Positions 44,134 through 55,700 of a DNA stretch of 64,000 bases are shown in pieces. This DNA is from Gemmobacter serpentinus (lineage in GTDB: Bacteria > Pseudomonadota > Alphaproteobacteria > Rhodobacterales > Rhodobacteraceae), in NCBI RefSeq assembly GCF_008973825.1, contig NZ_WCHR01000016.1, positions 1 to 64,000 of the forward strand, read 5' to 3'. The notes beneath the pieces were generated by a model. It did not search any database. It was not told the DNA's origin and saw only the letters and a list, made by a program, of their open reading frames with translations. A program made the position numbers and the translations under genes. Every line of letters begins with the position of its first letter. The stretch's first letter is position 1.

Positions 44134-47100
44134 TCAGCCGTCACGGCCAGACCGCAGCGCCCGCCGCCGTGCCATCGCATCCATCCTTGCATCGGCACGG
44201 TTGTTGGTGCCAACGGTCTCCGGGGCCAATGCCGGGGCCACCCCTGAAGCCACGGGGGCTGCGCGCACCGGCGCGACTGCAGGCTTCGCGGCATCGCCCA
44301 GATGCGCGGCCAGCGCCGACAGCACGGGGAAGCGGAAGATGTCGGTGATCGACAGTTTGGTCAGGCCCAAGCCATCGCGCAATTCCCGATGCGCCTGCAC
44401 CGCCAGCAGGGAATGCCCGCCCAGCGCAAAGAAATTGTCCTTGGCGCCGACCTTCGGCACGTTCAGCACCTTTTGCCAGACGGCGGCGATCTGCGATTGC
44501 AGATCGGTTTCCGGCGCGACATGGGTCACGGGTTCTGCCATTGCCACTTGCGGCGCGGGCAATGCCTTGCGGTCGACCTTGCGGTTCGGCGTGAGGGGAA
44601 AGTGATCCAGCCGCACGAAATGCGCGGGCAGCATATGGTCGGGCAGGCTGGCGGCAAGCGCGGGTTTCAACCCGGCCTCGCTGGCGCTGCCGGTGAAATA
44701 GGCCACCAGCCGCAAATCGCCCGGCTGATCCTCGCGCGCCAGAACAACCGCCTGCGTGACGCCCGGCTGCTCCTCCAGCCGGCTTTCGATCTCGCCCAGC
44801 TCGATCCGGTAGCCGCGCAGCTTCACCTGGAAATCGGCGCGGCCAAGGTAATCCAGCTTGCCGTCCCTGCGCAGACGCACCAGATCGCCGGTGCGATACA
44901 TGCGCGGCCCCCAGGCACAGGCGCCGTCTTGCACGAAAGGATCGGGCAGGAAGCGTTCCGCCGTCAGATCCTCGCGCTGCCAATAGCCGCGCGTCACGCC
45001 ATCGCCGCCGATCCACAACTCGCCCGGCGTGCCGGGTGGCACCGGCTGCTGACGATCATCCAGCACATAGACCTGAGTATTGGCGATGGGCGTGCCGATA
45101 TTCACCACACCTTCGCCCGCGCCCGCTTCCTCCACCGTGGACCAGATCGTGGTCTCGGTCGGGCCATACATGTTCAGAATGCGTGCCTGGGTGACCTTGC
45201 GCAGATCGCGCACAAAGGCACCCGGCAGCGCCTCGCCGCCCAGCATCAGGGTCTTCACATCCCCAAGCGCCGCCCCGGCCTCGTCATTCATCAGGATCAT
45301 CCGCGCCATCGACGGCGTGCATTGCAGATGGCTGACCTTGTGACGGATGATCTGCGCAGCAATCGAATAATCATCGGCTGCCGGTTGCCCGCCCGCATTG
45401 GCGCGGCGCAGCACCTCGGCCAGCGGGTAAAGCCCCTCCATCACCACTTCGGGGGCGATGCCGTAATCGATCAGGCAGGCGACCTCGGTCACGCCGATCC
45501 GTTTCAGACTTTCCACCCGATCCAGCGCATCCTCGACCGTGCCGAACAGGCCCGAATCCTCAAAGTATCGCTGGAAGGCGAAATCGAGGATCGCATCGTT
45601 TTCCTCGGCTGACAGGCTGCGCAGGTCGATATCCATCGGATTGTCGACGCCCGCCGGTTTCTTGAAAGCGGGGAAGGCCCAGGCATATTGCTTCACCAGA
45701 CCGACGGCTGCGGCCAGATAATCCTTCATCGGCTTTTCCGCCACGCGCCGGGCCTGCTCGCGGTCGCGGCAGACATAGGTGTGCAGCATCAGGGTAACCT
45801 TGAAGTTCGCCGGATCATGGCCCGCCTTGCGCAGCGCCGCGTGATAGATCGCGATCTTTTCCGCAACCTCATCCACGCTTTGGCCCAGAAGGTGGGTCAA
45901 CACATTGGCACCGATCTCGCCCGCCTCGCGCCATGTCGCGGGGTTGCCCGCCGTGGTCACCCAAAGCTCGATCTCTTTCGAAACCGGGCGCGGCTGCGTC
46001 ACCACACCGAAAGTGCCTGACTTGGTGGGGAAATCGACCGCCTCGCCGCGCCACATCCGGCGCAGCTGGTCAATGCCCTGCAACATCGCCTTCTTGTTGT
46101 CGGGCGGGGTGTTTTCCGGGCGCAGCACGAAATCATCCGGCTGCCAGCCCGAGGCGATGGCAAGCCCAGCCCGACCATTGGTCAGATTGTCAATTACCGC
46201 CCAATCTTCGGCCACCCGCGCCGGATGGTGCAAGGGCAGCACGACCGATCCCGCCCGCACACCAATACGCTTGGTCACCGCAGCCACCGCAGCCCCGGTC
46301 ACGCTCGGGTTCGGATAGGGGCCGCCAAAGGCGTGAAAATGCCGCTCCGGCGTCCAGACCGCGCAGAAGCCATGTTCGTCGGCAAAGCGCGCACCATTCA
46401 ACAGCAACTCGTATTTCTTCGGGCCTGCACCATCGTCATTGCCCCAGTAATAGAGCGAGAACTCCATCCCCTTCGCCGAACCGATGCGGCCATTGGACAC
46501 CAGCGCGCGGTTCTCATCCGATGTCAGCACCAGCTTGAAGCCGCGCGCCAATGTCCAGAACAGCTCCAGCACGGAAATGTCGAAAGACAGCGAGGTGACC
46601 GCCAGCCAGACCGCACCTGCATCACGGTCGATGCGATCATCCATGCCGGTAAAGAAGTTGGCCGCGTTGCGATGTTCGACCATCACGCCCTTGGGCCGCC
46701 CCGTGGAGCCCGAGGTGTAGATCATATAGGCCAGATCGGCCCCGGTGACCCCGCTTTGCGGGTCAGTTTCCGGCGCAAGGCCAAGACGGCTATCGGTATC
46801 AAGGCACAGGACCTGCGCCTGATGCGCGGGCAGGGCACCCTCCAGCGCGCTTTGCGTCACGATCACCGGGCAGGCCGAATCCTCGATGAACAGCGCGGTG
46901 CGCTCGGCAGGGTAGGCCGGGTCCATCGGCACATAGGCCCCGCCCGCCTTGAAGATCGCAAGCGCCCCCACCAGCAGATCAAGCGAGCGGCGACAATGCA
47001 GGCCCACCAGCGTGCCGGGGGCCACCCCCATGCCGATCAGCACATGGGCTGCGCGGTTGGCGCGGGCGTTGAGGGCAGCATAGGTCAGGCTTTGGCCTTC

Positions 47101-48702
47101 AAACACCACCGCCACGGCATCGGGGCTGCGCGCCACCTGCGCCTCAAAGGCCTGATGGATGCAGATATTGGCGTCATAGGATTTTTGCGTGTGGTTCGGG
47201 GCGTAAAGCGCGGCTTCACGCTCAACCTCGGTCAGCATCGGCAGGGTTTCCACCAGCGCGTCACCCTTCGCCGCCGCGATAAAGGTGGATAGCCGTGCCG
47301 CCATCGCCTCGGCCTCGGGGCGGGGCAGGCGGCTTGCGTCAAAATGCAGCGCCTCGGGGGTCAGCGTGACCACGGTGCCCGGCACTGGCGTGACGTCGAT
47401 ACCGAAGCCCGGGGGCTTCAGCCCAAGCAGACGCCGATCCCGCGCCAGCAGATCCAGTGCAAAGGCCGGATGCGCCTCGGCCTTGGCGATCGCCGCCGCG
47501 CTGCGTGCCGCAGCCTCCGGCAAGGGGCCGGACGCCTCGATGCGCAGCGGCACCCAATCCGAGAGAATGCCATGGGTGGAATGCGAGGTGCCAAAGGCCA
47601 GATCGGCCTCGGCCTTGCCCGAAAGCCGCAACAGGCCACGCGCCGCCACCGCCAGCGAGGGCACCGCCATGGGGATGGCCTGCCAGAACTCCGGGGCGCT
47701 GCTGGCAATGGCCCCCGGCACCTCGGCAGGGTCCAGCGCAAGCAGGGCCTTGCGATAGGCCCCCTCTTGCGCCACCACCGACGCCAGGGCCTGGGTCAGC
47801 GCCGCCGCATTGGCCGGGCTGGGCGAGGCCAGCGGATTGGGCAAGCTGTGCCCGGAAACCGGAAATCCCTTCTGACAGGTCAGCCGCGTCAGCCGCACCG
47901 CGCCGCTGCCGCAGGCCACCGTCACCGCATCCTCAGCCGCGCTCAGAATCTGCCCCGGCACACCCGTGCCCGCCACGACCTCTGCCCCGCCCGCGACAAC
48001 ATGGCGCCGCCCATCCCAGAGCTTGGCCGTGGTCAGCGGGTTCCAGTAAGTGCCATGATCCAGCGCCCGCACCAGCGCCGCAACCTGCTCGGCGCTTTGG
48101 GTGAAGTCGATCCGCCCCGCCGCCGTCGGACGATCCGCGCGCAGATGCAGGCTGCGCTGCGACAGATCCTGCGGCCGCCCCGGCGCGCCGCTTTCCAGCG
48201 CCGCCATCAGATCCGGGAAACTGTCCAGCGCCACTTCGAAGCAGCGGGTGTTCAGGGTCAGCGCCGTATCCGTCGCGGCAATCGGGAACAGGCGCTGTAC
48301 AAGGATGTCACCTTCATCCACACCGCCGCTTATGCGATGCCAGGTGATCCCATGCGCGGCCTCGCCGCCCATGATGGCCCAGACCGGCGCATTCAGCCCG
48401 GCATGGCGCGGCAAAGGGCCGTCATGGAAGTTGACCCCACCCCGTGTCGCCCGCGCCAAGGCCGCGTCAGGGATCAGCGACAGATTCGCCACTGACAAAA
48501 GCCAGTCCACCGCATCAGGCAGCGCGGCTTCCCAACCCTTTTCCTGTGCGATGACCGTCAACCCGCGCCCGGTGCCCCATGCCGCGACCTCGGGGCTACG
48601 GGTGACCAATGCGTCGATCCGGTGGCCACGCGCCAGCCACATCTCGCCGCATTCGCGGGTCAGGCTTTCATTGCCGACAAGCACACAGGAAAACGGGTTC
48701 AT
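44134..48702 (-). CDS. NRPS: formyltransferase - adenylation with inserted luciferase-like monooxygenase - carrier protein
   Basis: A 1522-aa synthetase. Residues 1-~285 form a formyltransferase domain with the catalytic triad N91, H93 and D129 (NFHDGPLP..., VDEGDIL), spaced as in methionyl-tRNA formyltransferase and ArnA. Residues ~300-490 have no known motif and no HHxxxDG, so no condensation domain is evident. Adenylation core motifs are [11 protein letters not shown] (662-672), FDISVLELF (707-715), NMYGPTETT (~1177), YRTGDLV (~1269) and NRKVDRKAL (~1373). Between the second and third lies a ~350-residue MupA/Atu3671-type flavin monooxygenase (~745-1095). The carrier protein has S1431 in GGHSLLAV. 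There is no thioesterase. AAGGAG fits the second of two tandem ATGs. It would load and modify an aminoacyl starter for the PKS encoded upstream. Confidence 0.9.
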   Translation of the reverse strand: MNPFSCVLVGNESLTRECGEMWLARGHRIDALVTRSPEVAAWGTGRGLTVIAQEKGWEAALPDAVDWLLSVANLSLIPDAALARATRGGVNFHDGPLPRHAGLNAPVWAIMGGEAAHGITWHRISGGVDEGDILVQRLFPIAATDTALTLNTRCFEVALDSFPDLMAALESGAPGRPQDLSQRSLHLRADRPTAAGRIDFTQSAEQVAALVRALDHGTYWNPLTTAKLWDGRRHVVAGGAEVVAGTGVPGQILSAAEDAVTVACGSGAVRLTRLTCQKGFPVSGHSLPNPLASPSPANAAALTQALASVVAQEGAYRKALLALDPAEVPGAIASSAPEFWQAIPMAVPSLAVAARGLLRLSGKAEADLAFGTSHSTHGILSDWVPLRIEASGPLPEAAARSAAAIAKAEAHPAFALDLLARDRRLLGLKPPGFGIDVTPVPGTVVTLTPEALHFDASRLPRPEAEAMAARLSTFIAAAKGDALVETLPMLTEVEREAALYAPNHTQKSYDANICIHQAFEAQVARSPDAVAVVFEGQSLTYAALNARANRAAHVLIGMGVAPGTLVGLHCRRSLDLLVGALAIFKAGGAYVPMDPAYPAERTALFIEDSACPVIVTQSALEGALPAHQAQVLCLDTDSRLGLAPETDPQSGVTGADLAYMIYTSGSTGRPKGVMVEHRNAANFFTGMDDRIDRDAGAVWLAVTSLSFDISVLELFWTLARGFKLVLTSDENRALVSNGRIGSAKGMEFSLYYWGNDDGAGPKKYELLLNGARFADEHGFCAVWTPERHFHAFGGPYPNPSVTGAAVAAVTKRIGVRAGSVVLPLHHPARVAEDWAVIDNLTNGRAGLAIASGWQPDDFVLRPENTPPDNKKAMLQGIDQLRRMWRGEAVDFPTKSGTFGVVTQPRPVSKEIELWVTTAGNPATWREAGEIGANVLTHLLGQSVDEVAEKIAIYHAALRKAGHDPANFKVTLMLHTYVCRDREQARRVAEKPMKDYLAAAVGLVKQYAWAFPAFKKPAGVDNPMDIDLRSLSAEENDAILDFAFQRYFEDSGLFGTVEDALDRVESLKRIGVTEVACLIDYGIAPEVVMEGLYPLAEVLRRANAGGQPAADDYSIAAQIIRHKVSHLQCTPSMARMILMNDEAGAALGDVKTLMLGGEALPGAFVRDLRKVTQARILNMYGPTETTIWSTVEEAGAGEGVVNIGTPIANTQVYVLDDRQQPVPPGTPGELWIGGDGVTRGYWQREDLTAERFLPDPFVQDGACAWGPRMYRTGDLVRLRRDGKLDYLGRADFQVKLRGYRIELGEIESRLEEQPGVTQAVVLAREDQPGDLRLVAYFTGSASEAGLKPALAASLPDHMLPAHFVRLDHFPLTPNRKVDRKALPAPQVAMAEPVTHVAPETDLQSQIAAVWQKVLNVPKVGAKDNFFALGGHSLLAVQAHRELRDGLGLTKLSITDIFRFPVLSALAAHLGDAAKPAVAPVRAAPVASGVAPALAPETVGTNNRADARMDAMARRRALRSGRDG

Positions 48703-48757
48703 CATACACTCCTTGCCACCCAGACGGGCAGCGATGCCCCGACAGCCCGGAGCAGAC

Positions 48758-49753
48758 CTAATTCTTGGCGCGGGTTGCCCCCGCCCTGTTCCGTCCGCGC
48801 CTGCCCATATGATGCAGGATCAGATCGCGCAGGAAATGCGGCGGATCGCCCCGGTCCTTTCGCTGCACCAGCAGCCGCAAACGCCAGAACGCCCCCCCCG
48901 CGACCTGAGCGAGCGTGGCCAGAACAAACCCGATATGCCCGTGGTTTTTGGTAAAATAATGGCGGCGGCTATCCAACCAGAAGGTCGGGATCCGGGTCCA
49001 GGTCTTCATGCCCGTGGTCACCGAGCCGATATGGACCACCACGGAGGAGCGCACATAATCGGCCGTCCAGCCCGCGCGCGCGCCGCGCAGGAACAGGTCT
49101 GTTTCCTCATAATACAGGAAAAATTCCTCATCAAACAGGCCGATGCGATCCAGCATATCCTGCCGCATCATCACGCTGGCCCCCGCCATCCAGTCGGCGC
49201 GGCAGCTTTGATCCGGGATCGGCATCGCCACGATATGGCGCCGCAACAGCCGCGAGATCGGGCCGAAACGGGCGGCCCCCTCCAATTCGCCCAAGGCTGA
49301 CGGAAACCGGAACACGGTGTGATGCGGCACTCCGTCCTCGCCCTTGATGAAGCTGCCTGCAAAGCCGGTCTGCGGATGCGCCTCCAGGTGGTCATGCAGG
49401 CGCAAGATCGCCTCAGGCTCCGGGAAGGCGTCGGAATTCAGCACATAGACGTAATCGGGCCGTGTCCCGCCGGGAAATTCCGGCGGCAGCCCCGCAAGAA
49501 TCCCGTAATTGTTGCCCGCACCAAAGCCGCCATTGCGCCCCGATTGCAGCACCCGCACCGGCACCACGCCCTTGTCCCAGCCGCGCGCTGCGACCTCGGC
49601 CTGCATCGCCTCGAACGAGCCATCGCCGGAATCGTTGTCAACCAGCATGATCGCCCCGGTCACGCCCTGCATCGCGTCCAGCGCCGCCGCGCAGGAGCGC
49701 AGCGACATCTCCGGCGTGCGCCAGTTCAGGATGACCGTCAGAACCGTCGCCAT
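48758..49753 (-). CDS. GT2 glycosyltransferase between the PKS and NRPS genes
   Basis: A 331-aa GT-A fold family 2 glycosyltransferase resembling rhamnosyltransferases of the WbbL type. Seen motifs are [10 protein letters not shown] near residue 38, [11 protein letters not shown] near 75, the metal-site-like [11 protein letters not shown] near 105, and [22 protein letters not shown] near 225, which holds the catalytic base region. No membrane helix is certain. Its ATG follows the PKS stop codon directly (TAGATG), and the NRPS gene starts 51 bases later, so the three are very likely co-expressed. Donor and acceptor sugars are unknown. Confidence 0.88.
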   Translation of the reverse strand: MATVLTVILNWRTPEMSLRSCAAALDAMQGVTGAIMLVDNDSGDGSFEAMQAEVAARGWDKGVVPVRVLQSGRNGGFGAGNNYGILAGLPPEFPGGTRPDYVYVLNSDAFPEPEAILRLHDHLEAHPQTGFAGSFIKGEDGVPHHTVFRFPSALGELEGAARFGPISRLLRRHIVAMPIPDQSCRADWMAGASVMMRQDMLDRIGLFDEEFFLYYEETDLFLRGARAGWTADYVRSSVVVHIGSVTTGMKTWTRIPTFWLDSRRHYFTKNHGHIGFVLATLAQVAGGAFWRLRLLVQRKDRGDPPHFLRDLILHHMGRRGRNRAGATRAKN

Positions 49754-52700
49754 CTATTCGGCCGCCTCGCGCAGCGTGGCGTCCTGCGCCTCGATGCCCG
49801 CGATCACATCACGCAGGCGGGCGGCCAATACGCGGACATTGGGTTCCAGCACCATACTGTCATGATCGCCCGGCACCTCATGCACGGTCAGCGCCGGGGC
49901 AAAGCGGGTCAGGTCATTGTCGGCAAAGACATATTCCTTGGCACCCGACACCCATTGCCCGTTCGACACCTGCCAGCGCAGATCCAGCGGCGGTCGGAAC
50001 AGCGCGGTCGCCCCCTTGCGCAGCGGCAGGGCATAGATCGGCAGGGCGGCGCGGAAGGCGGCCTCGATCTCGGCATTGTGGAACTGGTGCGCCACCTCGG
50101 TCGCGGCTTTGGGGCGGCGTTTCTCTAGCTCCCATGCCCAGCGGGCCTTGGCCCAATCCAGCAGATAGCCCGGGCCGCGCGCCTTCAGCTCGGCCCATTT
50201 GATCAGCCCGCGATCCAGCCGCGACAGCGGCGGGCGCATCGGCAGCGGCGTATCGAGCAGGACCAGAAGCGAAACCTCCTCGCCTTCGGCCTCCAGCTGG
50301 CGGGCCATTTCCCAAGCGGTCAGGCCACCGCCCGAAAAGCCCCCCAGCAGATAGGGGCCCTGCGGCTGCACCTGACGCAGCTCCGCGATATAGTCACGGG
50401 CGGCATCGGGCAGGGTCTGGTGCGGCGCGTCCTCGCCGAACAACCCGCGCGCCTGCAACCCGTAGAACGGGCGATCCCCCCCCAGAAGCTGCGCCAGATG
50501 CCGCAGGTTCAGCACATTGCCGAACATACCTGCGACAAGGAAGAACGGCTGCTTGGAGCCACCCGCCCCTTCATGCATCGACACCAGATGGTTGAAACGG
50601 CGGGTCGGGGCTGCGGCTTTCGGGGCCGTGCCATCCTGCGGCCCGATGCGCTCCTCAATCAATGCCGCGCAACCGGCAATGGTTGGGGCCTCGAACAAAA
50701 CCGAGATCGGGAAATCGACGCGAAACGCCTTTTTGACCATGGCAAACAGCCGCACCGCGATCAGGCTATGGCCGCCAAGGGCAAAAAAGTCATCCTCGAC
50801 GCCCACCTGCCCCACGCCCAGCAGATCCTGCCAGAATCCGACCAGCGTGCGTTCGATGTCATTCCTCGGCTCGACATAATCGCTGTCCAGATCAGGACGG
50901 GCGAAGGTCTGGCCCTCAACGCGCGCGGCCTCGACCTGATCGGCCTGACGGATCAACGCGGGCAGATCCAGCGATGATACGATCACCTGCGCGGCACCCG
51001 TTGACAGCGCGCGCAGGAAGGCATCCGCCCCTTCCTCGGCCCGGATACCCTGGCCCAGATTGTGCAACAGGCGTTCTTCCTGGGGCGAGGATGCCTTGGC
51101 ACCCTCAATCACGTCAAATTCCAGATCACGCTCGGCGGGCGGGGCATGGGTAAAGCCCGCATCCAGCTTGCGGATGGTGAAACCTTCGATCTCGGCCAGC
51201 ACCCGGCCCGTCTCGTCCGCCAGCGTGATGTCAAAGACCGCAACCGGCCCCGCGCCACGATTGGCCGCGGCATTGCGCACCCAGCTGTGCAGGCGTGCGG
51301 GCAGCGGCCCCCAGACCCGGACGCGGCCATAGGACACCGGCACCCAGAGGTGATCGGGGCGATAGCCGTCGATCAGCCCCATGGCCCAGCCGGTCGCCAG
51401 ATCCAGCAATGCCGGATGCATCAGCCAGCCCTGTGCCAGATCGGGCTGCGCCGCCAGCGGCAGGGTCAGCATCGCCAACCCCTCACCCTGACCCAGCGCC
51501 ATACGATGCAGCACGCGCCAGCGTGACCCGAAGTTCAGATGTTCCTCTTGTGGCGAACGGATGCCGCGCGGGTCTTCCTGCGCAGGCCCCATCCGGGCGG
51601 CAATCGCCGCCAGATCCACCGATGCCGCAGGCGTCCGCAGCGGCATCAACCGCCCCTGCGCGTTCAGTGCAAAGCCCTGCCGCCCCCGCATCTCATAGCC
51701 GGAACGGATCTCGAACCCGAACCCCTCATCCGAGGGGGTCAGACGCAGGCGCATCTCGCGCGCGGTGCCATCCGCCACGTCCAGCGCGCGGAAGAACATC
51801 AGGTCGCGCAATTCGAAATTGCCCCAGCCCTCTTCGGCGGCGGCTTCGGCTGCAATCTCCAGATAGCCGGTGCCGGGGATCAGCGCCGCGCCATCTTTGG
51901 TGCGGTGCCCATCCAGGATCCAGGCCTGGGTATCAAGCCGCTTCTCGAACAGCCGCGCGCCGGTCGCATCGAAAGTGGAGCTGTCAAGCATCGGCCGCGC
52001 CACCGGCAGCTTCGGCGCGGGCGGGCGGCTGCCATTGCGATCCGCCAAAGCCTCGGCCGCCATGCCGACATCGGCCCAGATACCCCAGTTCAGCGCCAGA
52101 ACGCGGGTGCGCCCGGACTGACGAGATTGCGCATAGGCGTTCAGGTATTCATTCGCCGCCACATAATCGACTTGCCCCGCAGGCCCGGTCACGGTGGAGG
52201 TGGAGGAAAACAGCACCAGAAGATCCAGCTTCCCGTCGGGGAAAAGATCATTCAGCACATGGGTGCCATGCAGCTTGGGCGCAAAGACCTCTTCGACCGC
52301 GGCAGGGGATTTGGTCAGCAAGGGGCCGTCATCGACCACGCCCGCCGCATGGATCACCGCCCGGATCGGACCAAAGGCAGCTTCGCCTGAAGCAATGGCC
52401 GCGCGCATTTCCTCGGTATTGCAGACATCGGCGCGGGCGACCATCACCTGCGCGCCAAGGCTTTCCAGCCGCTGCACCGCCAAGATGCGCCGCCCGATCG
52501 GATCGCCCGCCCCATGACGGGCCAGATGCGCCGCCCATCGGTCGCGGGGCGGAAGATCCCGGCGGGCGATCAGCAGGATCTTCGCCCGCGCCGTCACCGC
52601 CAGTTTCTCGGCCAACGTCAGACCAATGCCGCCGAAACCGCCGGTGATCAGTACCGGCGCCCCGTCAGGCAGATCAAGCGCACCAGCCGGTTGCAGCGGC

Positions 52701-55700
52701 AGCTTCTTCACGCCCCGCTCAAACCGCTTTTCGCCACGCAGGGCGGCGGCACGGTTGCCCGGCTCTGCCAGCAGATCTTCCAACACCTGTGCCGCCAGAT
52801 GATCCAGCGCCGCCGGATCGGCCTTGGCGCGCCAGCCCTTGGGCCGCACGGGCAGCACCACATCCAGCGCGGCGCAGGTCAGGCCCGGCAATTCGCGCGG
52901 CATGACCTTGGCAGGCCCCGCGATGGTGGCCTTTTCCGGATAGGGCAGGCCCTCTTCCTTCACCTGCGCGGCACCCGAGGTCACCACGGTCACATGAATG
53001 GGACGCGGCAGATTTTCCGCGACCATCGCCTGGCCCAGGAACATCAGCGCATAGAAGCCCTGTTCGATATTGCGATGGAAGAAGCTGGAACCGGGGCGAA
53101 AACTTTCCCGCTCCGTCACCAGCCAGAAATGTGCGATCCGGTCGGGCGCATGGCCCGAGGCCACCAGATCGCGGATCAAGGCGTCATAGCCCTCACGCCC
53201 GCGTTCGGGGTTCAGGATAAAGCCGCCCGCGCCATCGGGGGCATAGGCATCGCCCGTGCGCACCGTGGTGACGTGATGACCCGCCGCGCGCAAACCCGCG
53301 ATGACCGGGCTGGCAAGCCCCGCCTCATCGGCAAAGACCAGCCAGCTATGCAGGGTGGCATCGTCGGATTCGTCCACCGCGCGGGCGCGCCATACCGGCT
53401 GCCAGCCCCATTGCGCCAGATCGCCGATCTTCATCGGCAGCGGCTCGGCCTCAACCGCCTGCGGGGCGGCGGGTTCGATGAAATAGGGTTTGCGCTGGAA
53501 GGCATAGCCCGGCAGCGGCAGGCGGTTGCGTCGCGCATCGGCCCAGATCTGCGACCAGTCGACCGTGACGCCACAGGCCCAAAGCCGGGCGATGCTGCCC
53601 ATATGCCAGGCGTCATCCGCAATCTTCTGCTCCGGGTGACGCAGCGCAGGGATCACCTGGCCCCCCGCCACGCCATTGGCCTGCGCCAAAGACGACATCG
53701 CGCGGCCCGGCCCCATTTCCATATAGACCCGGCCGGGTTCCTGCATCAGCCAAGCCATGCCCTGCTGGAACAGCACGCTGCCGCGCAGATGCTGCACCCA
53801 GTAATCCGGGCTCATGGCCTGTTCCGGGGTCAGCGGCAGCCCGGTCCGGTTGGAGATCACCGGCACTTGCGGCGCATTCAGGCGGATGCCCCGCAGATAG
53901 TCGGCAAAGCGGGCCAGAATGGGTTCCAGCATCCGGCTATGCGCGGCAATGTCGATCTGGATGCGCTGCGTCTCGATCTCTTCCGCCGCAAGGTCAGCGG
54001 CGAGCGCGGCCAGCGCCGTATCGGGGCCGGAGACCACGCAAAGCCCCGGCGCATTGACCGATGCCATATCCAGATCGCCCGTGAGGCGCGGCCGCAGGCT
54101 GGCTTCATCCAGCGGCACCGACAACATGCCGCCCGGCGGCACGGTATCGAACAACTGCCCGCGCAGATGGACAAGGCCGATGCAATCCTCGAACGACATG
54201 ACGCCCGCCAGACAGGCGGCGGTGTTCTCGCCCATGGAGTGGCCGATCAGCGCGGCGGGGGTCACGCCCCAGGCCTCATAGGTCTTCGCCAGCGCATATT
54301 CGGTGATCATGATCAGCGGCAGCTGCACCGAGGGGCGCTTCAGCCGCTCCGCCGCCGCAGCCTCGGCCCCCGGTTCGGGCAGCCAAAGCGCGCGAATGTC
54401 ATAGTCGAGCTTCGGTTGCAGGATCGCCAGGCCGCGATCCATCCAGTCGCGGAAATCCGGCTCGGTCTCGTACAGATCGCGCGCCATGCCCGCATATTGC
54501 GCGCCGCCGCCGGGGAACATGAATATGACCTCGGGGTCATCGCCCAGCCAGTCATGGCTGAACACCCGGCGGGGGTCTTTGCCTTCCAGCAGATCGGCGG
54601 CCTCGGCATGGCTCGCAGCCACCAGAACCCGGCGCTTTTCGAACGCGCGGCGGCCTTCCTTCAGCGTATAGGCCACATCGGCCAGCGGCTGTTCCGGGTG
54701 CGCACGCAGATGCGCGGCAAGGCGCACCGCCTGCCCGTCCAGTGCCGCCTTGGATTTGGCAGAAATCACCAATGGCTGGAACGGCCAGAGGCTGTCTTCG
54801 GATGCCGGGCGCAAGGGCGCCTCTTGCAGCACGGCATGGGCATTGGTGCCCCCCACGCCAAGGCTGTTGACGCCCGCGCGGCGGGGATGGGCGGATGCCG
54901 CCCATTCCGTCAGCCGGTCATTCACCCGGAAGGGCGAGGTCTCGAAATCAATCGCGGGGTTCGGGGCCTCATAGCCCAAGGTCGGCGGGATCTCGCGGTG
55001 ATGCAGCGACAGCGCCACTTTGATGAGGCTTGCAACCCCCGCGGCCGTATCCAGATGGCCGATATTGGTCTTCACGCTGCCGATGCGGCAGGTGCCCACG
55101 CTTTGCGCGCTTTCGGCAAAGCCCTGGGTCAGCGCCGCCACCTCGATCGGGTCGCCCAAATAGGTGCCGGTGCCATGGCATTCGACATAGTCCACCGTGT
55201 CAGATGTGACGCCCGCCATCGCCTGCGCCTCGGCGATGCAGCGCGCTTGCCCCTCGACCGATGGGGCCAGATATCCGGCCTTGGCCGCCCCGTCATTATT
55301 GACGGCAGAGCCTTTCAGGATCGCCCAGATATGATCGCCATCGCGGATCGCATCGACCGCCCGGCGCAGCACCACGCAGCCCGCACCAGAGCCAAAGACG
55401 GTGCCCTGCGCGCGGTGATCGAAGGCATGGCAATGGCCATCGGGCGACAGGATCTCGCCCTCATTGAAGACATAGCCCCGGCCATGCGGCAGCTCGATGG
55501 TGACGCCGCCAGCCAGCGCCATGTCGCATTCGCCGTTCAGCAGGGCCTGCGTCGCGTAATGCACCGCAACAAGGCTGGTGGAACAGGCGGTCTGCACATT
55601 GATCGACGGCCCCTTGAGGTCGAAGATATGGCTGACGCGGGTCGCCAGAAAATCCTTGTCATTGCCGGTATGGCGCAACAGGAACATGCCGGTGTTTTCA

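Noticed and set aside
44134-48702. Frameshift or misassembly as the explanation for the interrupted adenylation domain
   Set aside because: The frame is continuous, the inserted segment is a complete luciferase-like domain, and this arrangement is known in MupA/Atu3671-type proteins.
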